Shown: in pieces, positions 41,313-52,804 of the stretch | Position numbering within the stretch: position 1 is the stretch's first letter | How the letters are laid out: every line of letters begins with the position of its first letter | From: Flaccisagitta enflata | Lineage: Eukaryota; Chaetognatha; Sagittoidea; Aphragmophora | Direction: 5' to 3' | Assembly: GCA_965153355.1 (NCBI GenBank) | Contig: OZ231127.1 | Span: 24,924,001 to 24,988,000, forward strand | DNA: 64,000 nucleotides | Notes under the pieces: model-generated | The model's database searches: none | The model's input: the letters and a program-made list of their open reading frames with translations, nothing else | Told to the model about the DNA's origin: nothing | Program-made: the position numbers and the translations under genes

Positions 41313-41619
41313 ATTCCCCCTCTCTCTCTCTTTCTTACTTTGCCTTGTATGCCACCGGCAGCACCCTCCAGTGTTACGAGTCCCCGACCCCATTTTTGCG
41401 CCAAATCCAAGTTTTGGTTGTTCTTTTATTCAAAATACTTTTTTTTTTTGCTTCTTTTCCAAAGGCAAAGCAACGAAGCCAAGAAGATATAAATTCCAAG
41501 TTGAAAGCTTCTTAAGTCGAGCGACGTTGTCTCTTTATAAAGCTTGGTAAAAAGGGATCGTCTGTCATACACGCTCGTCAGTCTCTCTTGTGCAGCATCC
41601 ATAACAGATCCCTCTTTTC

Positions 41620-41621
<2 letters not shown>

Positions 41622-41693
<72 letters not shown>
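41622..41693. repeat. (AG)n microsatellite
   Basis: About 70 bp of AG. Confidence 0.95.
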
Positions 41694-41695
<2 letters not shown>

Positions 41696-41875
41696 GAAGA
41701 GATAGAGGCGGGAACAGAGACAGGGCAGAACAGAGAGAGTCCTTTTACTAGAACACAGGAGGAATCTGTCCGTTTATCCTTAGTTCCATCCGTCCATTGG
41801 TCCATTCATCGGTACTGTTTTCGAATTCGGTGATGTCTTTTGTTTTACTGACTTTCTAAGCGGTTTTTTTATTTA

Positions 41876-41972
41876 GGGTTAGGGGTAGGGTTAGGGTTAA
41901 GGTTGGGGTCGGGGGTGGTTTTAGGGTTAGGGTTAGGGTTAATGCTAGCGTTAGGGCTAGGTGAGGGCTGGG
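41876..41972. repeat. Interstitial telomere-like repeat (TTAGGG)n
   Basis: Degenerate tandem TTAGGG units (GGTTAGGGTTAGGGTTA) with variants GGGGTA, GGTTAAGG and GGGGTCGG. The reverse-strand-like CCTAACC/CCCAAC stretch near 59985-60070 is a much weaker relative. Confidence 0.85.
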
Positions 41973-42299
41973 TCTTATACAATTCAACCCGAATCTACTT
42001 GAATTAAAGCTTCGCCCAAGCGGGGAAACCCGAAAGAAACAAAAGATCTGTATCGTCTTAGAAATTTTTTCCCCATTCATCCATTGTTCCAACTGTATGT
42101 CCGTCCATCCGTCAGTCCAAGTGTCCATTTGTCTGTATAACATATTCCACATGACTGAGTCTCTTTTGTGTCTACTTCTCACTCAAATTTTGCCTGAAAT
42201 TGATACGCCCGTATACAGGCAAGATGGTAAGTATCGGGTAAGTATCGGGATGTAAAAAGATTGAGCAATTACGCGAGTAGCCAGACCCCATCTTGGATA

Positions 42300-42440
42300 T
42301 ATATAAGGAACTTGAGTCCCCCGGATGCAATTTGAATGTTTGTCCTTCTAGAACTTGAGTCCCCGGATGCAATTTGAATGTTTATTCTTTTAGAAATGAG
42401 TCCCCGGATGTAATTTGAATGTTTGGCCTCTTAGAACTTT
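42300..42440. repeat. Minisatellite, ~45 bp unit
   Basis: Three tandem units containing GAGTCCCCGGATGCAATTTG and AATGTTT...CTTTTAGAA. Confidence 0.9.
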
Positions 42441-43183
42441 TCAATTTCTCCACCAGGGAAACTTTTGATCCGACCTCAAAATCCTCGACGCAGAGATGGA
42501 AAGGAAAAGACCTCCGAAGCTTGCTGACCCCGTCTCCTTACTTCTTACTTTTTTCCTTCCTTTCCTTGATTTCCTTTCTTTCTATTTTCCTGATGATAGA
42601 CCTAACTTTCTATCTGTCCTTCTCTCTTCCATTCTGTCTGTCTGTTTGTTTTTGTTTATGTTTTTTTTTTTTGAGGTGCAAATGCTGATGCTGATGGTAA
42701 CGGTAAGAAGTTCAAACGAAGCAGACAAATCAGTCCGATGAACCTACAGTAAAGGTGCGTAAGCATTGAAAAGCTTTATGATATTGGCTCTTTGTCTTTC
42801 AGCTCTAAAAAAGCGCTTGTTCTTATTTCCGTCTTGATGGTTCTGTTTGCCTGTCTCTATGTCTGTCCGCTTTTTACTCCAACGCTCTCTTACGCACTGA
42901 CGCTCTGTGGGATTTTCTGTCTGTCCATATGTCTGCCCTGCCCTTCTCTCTCTTCTCTTTCAGGCCTTCCCAGAGAACTCACTCATTCTGGTGTACCCTG
43001 AAAGTGAACAATGGTTAAGAATTTTTACAAAGACACGTAACAGAGAAGACATAAGGCAAGATGTAGTAATTGCTAGAAAATTGAAATGTAAATAATTGAA
43101 TGAGTTCAGAACATGGTATTTGTATTTATTAGCTAAAAAGAGAAAAGAAATGACTCCCTTGTCTTAAGAAAAGTATAAGAAGA

Positions 43184-43364
43184 TTTTTGTCAGTGTGCAC
43201 TTTCGACTCTAGCAACCCGTTTTGTCCGTTTGTCCGTCACATTTGTTTTTTTTATGATTTTTTTTTTTCTTTGACCTCACTGCTCTGCCCAAATGGTTCA
43301 GTGACTCAACATGGGCTATGCCCACTCCGCATGCGACTTTCAGTAGTTGTGTATCCGACCTTGT
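43184..43364 (+). repeat. Structured short repeat, decayed version A
   Basis: GTCAGTGTGCACTTTCGACT head remnant, CTAGCAACCCGTTTTGTCC, CACTGCTCTGCCCAAATGG body, tail CGCATGCGACTTTCAGTAG, end GTGTATCCGACCTTGTT. Confidence 0.75.
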
Positions 43365-43519
43365 TTATCTAACAACGGCTCCTTCTCATTTCTTTTCACC
43401 ATCTAGGGTTTCAGAGAATCCTACTATCTCTGCTGGATGCGTTATTCTGCCTTTGCATCGTCTAGCGCACGGCGGCGAAATCCTTACTTGTGATGGTGCC
43501 ACCAAAAGACCAATCAATC

Positions 43520-43975
43520 TTTTCTGCCCACCTCCGTCTTTCTTCTTCTTTCTCTCCTTTTCCTTCTCCACCTCCTCCTCCCCTTCCCCCTCTTTCCTTT
43601 GCCGAGACCACTTTTCACCTTCATTTTCCTTTCCTTCCTTTTCCTCCCCTTCTCCTTCTTTTTCCACCTCCGTCTCCTCTTCTTCTCCTCCTCTTTGGCT
43701 CCTCCTTCCTTCCTCCTCCCCTTTCACTCTTTCGTCTTATTCACTTTTCACTCTTCATTTTCCTTCCCTTCCTTTCTTCACCTTCCTCCTCTCTGCCACC
43801 TCCGTCTCTACTTCCTCCTCTCTTCCTCCTCCTCCTCCTCCTCCTCCTCCTCCCTTCCTCCTCCCTCCTCCTCCATTCTTCCCCTCTTCCCCCCTTCCCC
43901 CTCTTCCTCCGTCTTGTCCACTTTTCATGTTCATTTCCCTTCCCCTGCCCCCTGCCCCCTGCCCCTTGGTACCTC
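43520..43975. repeat. Pyrimidine tract (CTTCCTCC-rich)
   Basis: Almost no purines on the plus strand for 450 bp. All three plus frames and one minus frame are open because of composition. No domain is visible in any product. Confidence 0.85.
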
Positions 43976-44214
43976 AACACTTTTTCCCCTCTCTTCGGTT
44001 TACTATCTTGGAAAAAATAAAAGTCCCAGTAAAACAGTGTTGCTATTCATTACTGTTATTTCCTGCACAAAATTCAATTTTTGTGTAGAAATGATTAGTT
44101 AAGGTTTTTTTGGTACCAAATATCATTTGTAATCATTTGGGTAGACATAGATGAAGGATTTTTTAACAATTTTGTATAACAAGTCCCTTGATTTTCTTAA
44201 CAATTTTTGTTTTT

Positions 44215-44560
44215 AGCGCTTTCAGATCAAAGTATATTCATTTTGATATAAAATCTAAACGGTTTGAACAAAAAAAATCGGCTTGGCGGCATTAGACAGA
44301 TCTTTTGAAGCTCTTTCAAATGGTCACCGATTTTCATAGGATTTTATCATGATAAGCCAAGAAAAAGTAAAAATAAACAGGTCAATTTTTCCCCCTCATT
44401 TTTTGCATATTTTCTGTTTTTTGTTGAGGTGAACGTTTTCACTCTTTTAGCTCTAAAATCTAAACGAATTGAGCTACATAGCTCTGCTTGGCGCCATTTT
44501 GAAGATTTTTTCAAGCTCTTTCTAATGGTCACTGATTTTAATAGAATCTCTTAAGTTGTT
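44215..44560. repeat. Direct pair of a dispersed motif
   Basis: Two copies of AAATCTAAACG(G/A)(N)TTGA...GCTTGGCG(G/C)CATT...GAAG...TTTCAAGCTCTTTC-(T/A)AATGGTCAC(N)GATTTT, about 195 bp apart. Related sequence occurs at 26770-26850, 5064-5108 and 60745-60815. Confidence 0.65.
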
Positions 44561-44697
44561 CCATCACAAATTAGCCATATAGGTGGGACTTTTATTTTTT
44601 CCAAGATAGTACATTTTCCTGCTCCATCGCAAACCCATCTGCCTCATCACAGATCCATTTTCAGGACATCATTTCGCTGTGGCAGCGCTTGATCTCG

Positions 44698-44700
44698 TTC

Positions 44701-44796
<96 letters not shown>

Positions 44797-44830
44797 TTTT
44801 TTGTTTTTTGTTTTGTTTTTGTTTTTGTTT
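44698..44830. repeat. (GTT)n microsatellite
   Basis: About 95 bp of GTT followed by T-rich TTTTG decay. Confidence 0.95.
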
Positions 44831-44869
44831 GTGTTATAGAGCTTAATATCTGAGAGGCCTGCAAATAAA

Positions 44870-45989
44870 GGCAGTCTCCTATAGAGTTGCTTGGTAGGGA
44901 CTTAAAAGTGTTATGTTGGTCTTTCGAATGATGAATTATTTAGTTTCATAACGAATTTGCATATCTTCATCTTCAAGTTCAACTATGAATGACTTGATAT
45001 TCTCCCATTAAACAAATAGTTAGGTCGCTTTGACATATCAAATCGCCATATCCCCTAGTAATTACCGACCTTCCCTTAAATTCTCTCATGATCAAAACCT
45101 GCCCGACAACTTTTTTTAAAAGGATGCAAAATTCCGATCATGAAATTCTCAGCTCGAGTCTAAAACGGCGAATAAAAGGACCAATATCGAGATAATTTTC
45201 GGTTCCCCTCGATTTAATCAAGAGATTTCAGCGTCCATTGTTTTTGTTGTCGGGGACTAACACATGTCCCACATTTAGGCGGAAAAGGAATATTTCAGTA
45301 AGAATGAAGTGTAATAACTGCTGTGCTAAGTCCTCTAACTTTCCCCTAATTGATTAATGAGCGGAATGTCATGAATTTGGGAAATCATATATGCCGTGCC
45401 AACGACTTTTACTGTCCCGGGGACCTCGTTTAATGGTGAAATGCTGGTAAATCCTCACGGGTGGCAAAAACAGAACTGAATATTTTTACCGTTTCATTCA
45501 ACATCATGCCATGTAGCATTTCCCTACCTATAGTCCTAAAACTGTGCACCTCCCCACTCAATTTACTTTTTGATACTGTACCCTGAAAATATCTGTCAAG
45601 TTGACAGATTTTTTTCCTCTCAGGGCGCTTCAATGCCTCGCAATAAAGCGCAATTCCTTGAAACTTAAACGTAGGAAAAATCGTTAATATTTTGACAATG
45701 CGGTTAGGATATCATGGCTAAATTCAGCATTATATCAATTGAAATGAAATCCAATCTTCTTGCTACACAAAACTACTACTGATTAATCTTACGTTTAAGG
45801 TTTTATCTTACGTTTAAGGTTTTTGTACTAATAGCAACCATTTGTTTGGACTCTTAGGGGTCTGTGTTGGTTGCTATATATCATATCATATTATTAGCCA
45901 TCTTCAGTGTAAATCTTAAGATACTGGAGCTATATTTACTACGAAAAACGTATCAATACACTTTCCGCCTGAATGTTGGACATGTGTTA
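44870..45989. other. Intergenic, no gene seen
   Basis: AT-rich. TTGTTGTCGGGGACTA near 45247 resembles the SINE tail junction at 25670. A duplicated CTTACGTTTAAGGTTTT lies at 45789-45822. No exon recognised. Confidence 0.4.
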
Positions 45990-46090
45990 GTGGAACCCTG
46001 TGGCACCACTAGCTAGAATCGTACCCGGGCGTCACTTGCTTTAGAAGGAAAGGCTAAGTGCCTACACTCATAGTCATCGGGCGTGATCGG
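45990..46090 (-). repeat. Partial SINE related to 25645-26045
   Basis: Shares CTAGCT(A/G)(G)GATCGTACCCGG, AAGGAGAGGCTA(A/T)GTGCC-like sequence and TCATCGGGC(G/A)T with 25695-25805. The tRNA-like head is absent. It abuts the XK-related gene on its 5' side. Confidence 0.6.
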
Positions 46091-46156
46091 CGTTCATAAA
46101 TCGTTATCATCGTCACTCATTTTTCTCCATTGGGATACTTTTGTCGTCACACAAAA

Positions 46157-47512
46157 ATGGGAGAGACTTGCATCCGTGCATGCACCCGTACATGCTCCCG
46201 TTCTTGCTCCCGCGCCCGCGCACGGGCTTGTTGGTTCTATATCAAGATGATATCCGGGGTTGCCTTGCACATTTTCGACTTTGGCTCGGACTTGCTTCTC
46301 GCTCACGAGCATTTCTCCAACAACGACCGAGGATGGGGCGCAATCACTCTCGTCTTCGTCATTTACTCGTGGCTCATGCTATTCTTAACGACAGCCAACG
46401 AAGTCAAAGACATGGAATCCATGTTCGGGTGCTACCTTGAGACTTGTTGCCAAAAAGCCACATGGACGGAAAAGTCCAAGTTTTTCTACATATGCGCCGC
46501 CTTTAATCTGATCCCAGTTTGGTACGCCGTGGAGTTTATCAAAGCCAGAAGGAGCGATAACAAGCAAGAGAAAAATTCACTCGCGAAGAGACAAAAATAT
46601 TCCAACGGCCTCGTCGCCCTGACGGAGAATTTCCCGCAACTATGCCTCCAACTCTACATTGTCGGGTACACAAATAGAATCACGCCGCTCTCCTTATTGT
46701 CCATCTTCACGTCTGTCGTTTCCTTGTCGGCCGGATACGGCAAATACATCGAGTCAGTATTTCGATTCAAGCTTTCCACTCTTTCATCCATTTTACTCAT
46801 CGCTTTAAATCTGCTCCAACTCATCGCGGGAGTTGTTCCGGTCTCATTCCTGGCATCGCTGAAACATCACGCTAGCAGAGACAATTCTGCGATCCATCTT
46901 TACACCTACATGCATATCACCTACAACGGATCATTGTGGGCGCGGTCTGTTAAACATAAAACGAGATGCGCCATTAGCTGTAATGCGATCGTTAATTTCA
47001 TTTACTTTCTCATCATGTCGTGGGTGTCCACCGCTTGGTTCGTCTCAATCGCATCCTTTGTTGATCCATCAACCATCGGCGTGATTCATTCGCACATCTG
47101 GCCGAAGCCTCCCACCATGTTTGCCAAGTGGGTCGTCGGTGCCAACACAACTTCCGCCGTTGCCCCGAACGCCATGATAAGTAGTGTAGACCCTACTACT
47201 TCTACTAATTCCACTACTACCAACGCCACTGTCGCTACTTCCCCATTTTATCAATGGGCGTATTGCAACGTGACCGCGATTGATACTCCGAGAAACGGAA
47301 CTCTAGATCGCATTTTGACCATCATGTCCAACGACTTGTGCGTGACAGACATCGCCGCTCATCTCTACCTCGTCTTTATCTACGCGGGACTTGCGCTCGT
47401 CTTTTTCGATCTCTGCCAAGTCGTTTTCTGGCCTTTCATTCAAAAGTCGCTGAAGAAGGAAAAGGAAGTGGAGGCGGAGGAAGAGGAGGTGGAGGAGGAA
47501 GAAGAAGAGTAG
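46157..47512 (+). CDS. XK-related (XKR-like) multipass membrane protein
   Basis: 451 residues from ATG at 46157 (AAAATGG context) to TAG at 47510. The first 27 residues are Cys/Arg-rich. Several hydrophobic helices follow. DFGSD (41-45) lies in the first one, and ENFPQLCLQLYIVG (157-170) matches the XKR hallmark (E)xxPQLxLQLYI, with further helices near 205-235, 275-300 and 400-425. The Ser/Thr-rich loop before the last helix has several NxT/S sites. XKR proteins include plasma-membrane lipid scramblases, activated at the C-terminus by caspase in the XKR8 group. The tail here is KEKEVEAEEEEVEEEEEE, then TAG. After the TAG the same frame continues (see 47513-47641) to a splice donor and PDZ exons, so the true protein may be longer. 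The gene is intronless up to this point. Family call is by motif only. Confidence 0.8.
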   Translation: MGETCIRACTRTCSRSCSRARARACWFYIKMISGVALHIFDFGSDLLLAHEHFSNNDRGWGAITLVFVIYSWLMLFLTTANEVKDMESMFGCYLETCCQKATWTEKSKFFYICAAFNLIPVWYAVEFIKARRSDNKQEKNSLAKRQKYSNGLVALTENFPQLCLQLYIVGYTNRITPLSLLSIFTSVVSLSAGYGKYIESVFRFKLSTLSSILLIALNLLQLIAGVVPVSFLASLKHHASRDNSAIHLYTYMHITYNGSLWARSVKHKTRCAISCNAIVNFIYFLIMSWVSTAWFVSIASFVDPSTIGVIHSHIWPKPPTMFAKWVVGANTTSAVAPNAMISSVDPTTSTNSTTTNATVATSPFYQWAYCNVTAIDTPRNGTLDRILTIMSNDLCVTDIAAHLYLVFIYAGLALVFFDLCQVVFWPFIQKSLKKEKEVEAEEEEVEEEEEE

Positions 47513-47641
47513 GAGGAGGAAGCTGATCCGCCGAAGACGCCTACGGCACAAAGTCGACGATTGATTTTGGAGATGAGGGAGCAAAGGCAAATCAACTCTG
47601 ATGACTCTGACATAGAGCCGGAAATTTCCGATCCCTTACAG
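47513..47641 (+). CDS. In-frame extension after TAG, linker to PDZ exons
   Basis: Directly after the TAG the XKR frame stays open for 43 codons: EEEADPPKTPTAQSRRLILE, then MREQRQINSDDSDIEPEISD-PLQ. It stops at donor CAG/GTTAGC in phase 0. The next acceptor (48586) is also phase 0 and continues [15 protein letters not shown] into a PDZ domain. Both sides of the junction are acidic and Ser/Asp-rich, as in a linker. Either it is reached by stop readthrough, or the TAG is an error or mutation of a GAG codon, or translation restarts at the internal ATG (47573) as a separate PDZ protein. I cannot choose between these from sequence alone. Confidence 0.6.
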
Positions 47642-48586
47642 GTTAGCGTACAGAGAAGCTGACAAGTGCATTTAAGTGACAATAGAACAACACCAATTAG
47701 GAAAATGAACTGAGATTCAAATTTTTGACGAAATTATGCTTTTTTTTCTACATTCTTAAATAGAATGTTATAAAAAAAAAAAAGGATCTGAAGCATAGTT
47801 ACTAAAAAGAAGAAGAATGGGTCAAAAATATTTTTTCTTCGTAAATTGTAAATGTCTTGAAATAGTATGGGGTAGCGAAAATTTTGTATCATGTCAATTA
47901 TCATTTTCATATGGAAATCCCTTCATAAGCTATACATAATACTTTTTGTAAAAAAAGATTTTAGCCATGACCCATTTTCATACAAACTAGACTAATATAC
48001 TTAAACGATGGCAGTGAAGAAAAGATCGTTTTCTGCGCAAACCTATTTTCTGCAGTTCAAAACCAAATCTGCGGTTTTCTTTATTTTTATGCTTTACCTT
48101 CCCTTAAAGAAATAATGATTACAGTGAGTTACATCGGAGAAAATCTCTAACACAAAAAGTTTCAGATAGCATTTTTACTCCTCTACAATAAATCTCGGAA
48201 ACTCGATGAAACCTCAATTATAAATACCCTTTCAATCAAGTCAAAATTGTGTTAATATTTAAATACTCATAGGTGAAGAACATGTTGTTTTTTTCTGGCT
48301 TTTTTTTCTCGCTGAAAGGCCACCTGCCCACAAGGAACGTTTGCTAATATGTCTTTTTAAGTAAGTTCACTTATATTACTAAAAAATTTATTATGATTTT
48401 TGTATATAACCTTTGTTCCGCGAGCAGATAATGTCAACATCTAACTACAAGATTTGAGCGCTGTGACGGAGCTCAGGTTCGCTTGCTACTTGAAATAATA
48501 TGGCACAGTTTTGACATAAAATCACCCTGTATTAGAAATGCACTTAACAAATGAATTCCTGCTGCTATTTTACATTTTCCCCTTAG
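47642..48586 (+). other. Intron between linker and PDZ exons
   Basis: 945 bp bounded by GT (47642) and AG (48585-48586). AT-rich, no repeat element recognised. Confidence 0.6.
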
Positions 48587-48770
48587 ACGTCGGATGGCGA
48601 GAACATTCATCTGGTAAATTCAGATGGTGGCGGCGAAGATGACGAGTGGGAGTTAGACGAAATCACGTTAGAACGAGGAACCGCAGGATTTGGCTTCATC
48701 ATAGCGGGAGGCACTGACAACCCTCACAACGGCAGAGACACCAGTATCTTCATTACGCGTGTCATCCAAG
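48587..48770 (+). CDS. PDZ exon 1 (Discs-large PDZ1-like)
   Basis: Exon between acceptor TTCCCCTTAG and donor CAAG/GTGATG, 61 codons plus one base. It encodes [20 protein letters not shown], then [11 protein letters not shown] and the PDZ core [31 protein letters not shown]. The GFGF sequence is the carboxylate-binding loop (GLGF in DLG). The EITLERG...[10 protein letters not shown]...D(T/P)SIFIT pattern is that of PDZ1 of the DLG/PSD-95 scaffold family, which binds C-terminal peptides of membrane proteins at junctions and synapses. Upstream it joins in phase to the linker after the XKR-like ORF. Confidence 0.88.
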
Positions 48771-48917
48771 GTGATGTATTGAGAATGCGTGATCGCAAAT
48801 TCGCAATATCGAATGCTTAAATCGGATATAGGAATAAGGAAACTGATTCACCCCTCAAAGCCCTGGTTTTCCGAACATAAAGTCCTCATCTCTCTAACGA
48901 ATTCTCCTCTCTTGTAG

Positions 48918-49029
48918 GCGGCGCGGCCGAGGTCGACGGGCGTCTTTGCATCAACGACATCCTCCTCAGCGTCAACGATTGCATCCTCCAAAGTGTTTCT
49001 CACGCAGATGCAGTAGATGCACTCAAAAA
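48918..49029 (+). CDS. PDZ exon 2
   Basis: Acceptor TCTCTTGTAG, donor AAAA/GTAAGA, phases 1 to 2. It encodes GGAAEVDGRLCINDILLSVN, then DCILQSVSHADAVDALKK, the second half of the PDZ fold: the GGAAxxDGRLxxND turn and the helix carrying the His (SH) that contacts class I ligands. Its phase matches exons on both sides. Confidence 0.9.
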
Positions 49030-49243
49030 GTAAGAAAGTTTTTTTCGCGTGATAGCGATTACTGAAGCGAGCGTGTCTGTCGTTCCGCCTGCCGGAAAAA
49101 TGATTTTTTTTCTTTGACAAAATTGGCATATCCGTCCCTGCTCAAAGACTGATATTGGTCGTTTCTATCACTATACGCAGACTAAAACAAATTGAAGAGG
49201 GCCTTGTGAAGCCTCACTGACTAGTTAATACGCGCACCGCTCC

Positions 49244-49534
49244 TAGTTTTTAGATGCGTCCTCGCAACTCTATAAGACGGTTTGTCCGTCCGTCCGTCCG
49301 TCCGTCCGTCCGTCCGTTGGTCGGTCCGCCTGTGCAAAAACCGCGTTTCTCGGCTGTTTTTGGCCACGGTGAGATCCAACACTGAAACAAATGATCAACC
49401 AACATGTTTTGAGAGCCTCCTCTATTACTCAGTCGTTTCATCCGTCTGTTCGTCCATCTGTCTCTCCGTATATGTCACATGATCAATACACGCAGAGACA
49501 CAGTCCGGACGCATCTTTGCCCGGTCGGGCTTGT
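49244..49534 (+). repeat. Structured short repeat, version E, in PDZ intron
   Basis: Head AGATGCGTCCTCGCAACT, CTATAAGACGGTTTGTCC, a pure GTCC run, and after about 180 bp the tail CCGGACGCATCTTTGCCC and CGGGCTTGTT. Tail GGACGCATCT is the exact reverse complement of left arm AGATGCGTCC, while the proximal arm has a mismatch. It lies in the intron between PDZ exons 2 and 3. Confidence 0.85.
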
Positions 49535-49626
49535 TCATGAAACATAAAGCATAAAGTATAATGAATATCCCGTTTCATTGATGAATACTCAAACAATCAA
49601 CTCTTTCTACATCCTTAACGTTGCAG

Positions 49627-49696
49627 AGCGGGATCAACGGTGAATTTGGCCATCAAAAGGAGAAAACCTGCGATGGAAACAACGATGGATTTGTGA
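49627..49696 (+). CDS. PDZ exon 3 (end of domain)
   Basis: After acceptor AACGTTGCAG the frame gives (K)AGSTVNLAIKRRKPAMETTM-DL and then TGA at 49694. This is the last PDZ strand (AGSTVNLAIKRRKP, like AGSIVRLYVMRRKP of DLG). Two endings are possible: translation stops at this TGA, giving a protein with a single PDZ, or a donor GTGACT at 49693 splices to further exons. I found no second PDZ exon in the next 14 kb, which favours the TGA or a very long intron. Confidence 0.75.
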
Positions 49697-49741
49697 CTAA
49701 GCAAAGCCAACTTTCATTGCATTTTATGGACGACGATCCAC

Positions 49742-49926
49742 ATGTTTTGTTTTGTTTTACTTTTGTTTTGTTTTGTTTTGTTTTGTTTTGTTTTGTTTTG
49801 TTTTGTTTTGTTTTGTGTTTTGTTTTGTGTTTTGTTTTGTTTTGTTTTGTTTTGTTTTGTTTTGTTTTGTTTTGTTTTGTTTTGTTTTGTTTTGTTTTGT
49901 TTTGTTTTGTTTTGTTTTGTTTTGTT
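49742..49926. repeat. (GTTTT)n microsatellite
   Basis: Pentanucleotide TTTTG repeats with two TTTTGTG interruptions near 49815 and 49830, beginning about 45 bp after the last PDZ exon. Confidence 0.95.
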
Positions 49927-50277
49927 GTTCATCACACTGGCTCATATACAATCGCATGAAGAAATGTCCGTCATTCACCTAAGCCTGTACGTGAGGTCTC
50001 GATCGATTGATTCACGTGCTCCGGCTGTTTAGTTAACCTTTCAGAATCGAGACTTGTTGCCCACACGCTTCCATCGCTTCTCAGAATCCAATCTCAACGT
50101 CAGAGGCAATGCAAAAAAATTCGTGAGCTTCAGTCTTATTTTTCGCAACTTGAAAATGTCACAGACGATTCTTTTTCCCACCTCTATTCCCTCAAAGCAC
50201 ATCTACTAAAAAATCTGTTCTTTTTTTCATCAACCCGCTGACATGCAATTTTCACCTCGTGTACAGATGTGATAAGT

Positions 50278-50449
50278 ACAGTCAAACCTCGCTATAGCGC
50301 ACCCGCTAATAAGGCACACCCGCCTATAAAGCATGACATTTTCAGTCTCATAGAAAATTTCGTAGTTTTTTCTCTATTGGCAAAACGGCACTATAAAGCA
50401 TGAATTTGCTCAGTCCTCTGGCATGTGCTGAAATGAAGCTCAACTGTAG
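50278..50449. mobile_element. MITE-like element
   Basis: Left end TACAGTCAAACCTCGCTATAGC and right end (read inward) TACAGTTGAGCTTCATTTCAGC are similar. TATAAAGCATGA recurs inside in both halves. Non-coding, related in style to the element at 35612-35787. Confidence 0.5.
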
Positions 50450-50944
50450 TGATTTAGTGTGCCAAATATTTATTTGTATGAGATATTGCACACGACTATG
50501 CATACTTGAATCAAATATCTAAGTCTTGCAAATCTATTCATTGAAAAAAAAAGAAACATTCAAACATCAAGTAAATTAGGAAGTAATGAATGCTATGGTA
50601 AAAACAATCAGCTAGCAAAATAGCGTTTCATGATAACGGTGCCCGGAGATAAAGGTCAAAATTCAAGGGTCCCCTCGGAGCCGTTATCAAGGGGCAGGGC
50701 TGCATTTGACTTCATCCCCAATGCCTTAATCCAGCATTGAGAGTGGTTGGTTACAAGAAAAAATTTGAGTTGCCAAATATTTTTGAAAATCCCTCAAAAT
50801 TCGTTTCGAATGGTTTTGTCATCAAGTCCATTCCAAACAAACAATTTCATATCCACCGACACCGTGATTTTTCTTTTTGTCGCCGTGTAAAACCTAATTC
50901 ACATCTCTCCTATAAGCTCTTAGACTGTATGTCTGTGTATCTGT
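50450..50944. other. No gene seen
   Basis: Unrecognised sequence; no splice-bounded exon apparent. TCAAGGGTCCCCTCGGAGCC near 50665 is GC-rich but not part of a recognised element. Confidence 0.35.
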
Positions 50945-51348
<404 letters not shown>

Positions 51349-51839
51349 TCTGCTGCCGCATTTCACCGGCGCGGTTGTTTCTTCAATTTTGGTCCAGACA
51401 GCGGTTGAAGTCGGCCGCAGAAATGATTTGGCTCCATCCTTGGTGATCCACTTCAGGCATCCACTGAATTTCAAATCAATTTTTTTTCCACCTGCCGCGT
51501 CCAACCCGCGCCCGACGGCTTTCCAATCCATCCATCATTTTCCCCATTCCTTTTTTTTCCCCATTCTCTGTCTTTCTGTCTATATAACTATCGCTCCTTG
51601 GGTTGGCCTAAAAAAGCTCGTGATCATGAAAGGCGTGCGCCTCCGGCAGAGGCTTTCCTCACTGATCTGACTACGCAGGGTTGCCAGGTAAGTAAGAATT
51701 GCAGGCAAATGCCTGAAATTTGTTTCGAGAGAAGTGCGAGTTCGGCACGCTCCACCGCTCCGCCATCACAAGGGACAGCATCAGAGAAAGCATTTCTGAT
51801 CTCTTCATCCAACTGGGCCCTTGAGCCTGCCCTCTTTCC

Positions 51840-52018
51840 CAACCCACCCAACCTGACTAGCTACAGTTATCTGAGTCTTCGACCTCCGCCAGAGTACCCA
51901 GCAACCCCATCACAAGGACAGACCTCCCAAATCACTTTGTAAGACATGCCCATTGCCGGATTCGAACCCGCCACCCCGTGTGCTAAAGGCGAGAATCCTA
52001 CCAAAGAGTTCAAGAAGA
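51840..52018 (-). repeat. tRNA-Gly-like SINE
   Basis: Minus strand: TTGGTAGGATTCTCGCCTTT is like the D arm and anticodon region of tRNA-Gly, and GGTGGCGGGTTCGAATCCGG like the T arm. The body contains the CTGGCGGAGGTCGAAGACTC and AGATAACTGTAGCTAGTC blocks, shared with the SINE at 25645-26045. Confidence 0.7.
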
Positions 52019-52398
52019 GATCAAGTAGCTAGTAGCTCGTCGTTATCTATCAGATCAGTGTTTGTTTTTCTCTCAGATTCTCTCACATTCAACAACATGA
52101 AACACGACTAACTTTTGATTGCAGACTGCCTTACAGCAATTGGCTGTCTTAAAAGAAATACCGCTGCATGAATTGATAACTCAAAAGCTGTTGTTCTGTA
52201 CGAATTAGTGTGCTCCGTAGGTCGCCACAAATTTCACAGAAATTGAGTCAAAAAGAATCACCTGTCAATTATAACGCATTTTTTTGCAAATATTGCTCTC
52301 TTCGAAATTCGTAATCACTTTAATCATTCATCAGTTTCATTACTTTGAAACAGATCGGAATAAATTATGTCCGCATCCATGATACCATACCTATCTTC
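52019..52398. other. No gene seen
   Basis: AT-rich sequence with no recognised feature. Confidence 0.35.
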
Positions 52399-52399
52399 C

Positions 52400-52804
<405 letters not shown>

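Noticed and set aside
43318-44102. Proline/serine-rich ORFs of 167-256 codons
   Set aside because: Pyrimidine-tract artefacts on both strands.
46130-46156. Start of the XK-related protein at 46130
   Set aside because: The codon there is TTG; the first ATG with good context is at 46157.
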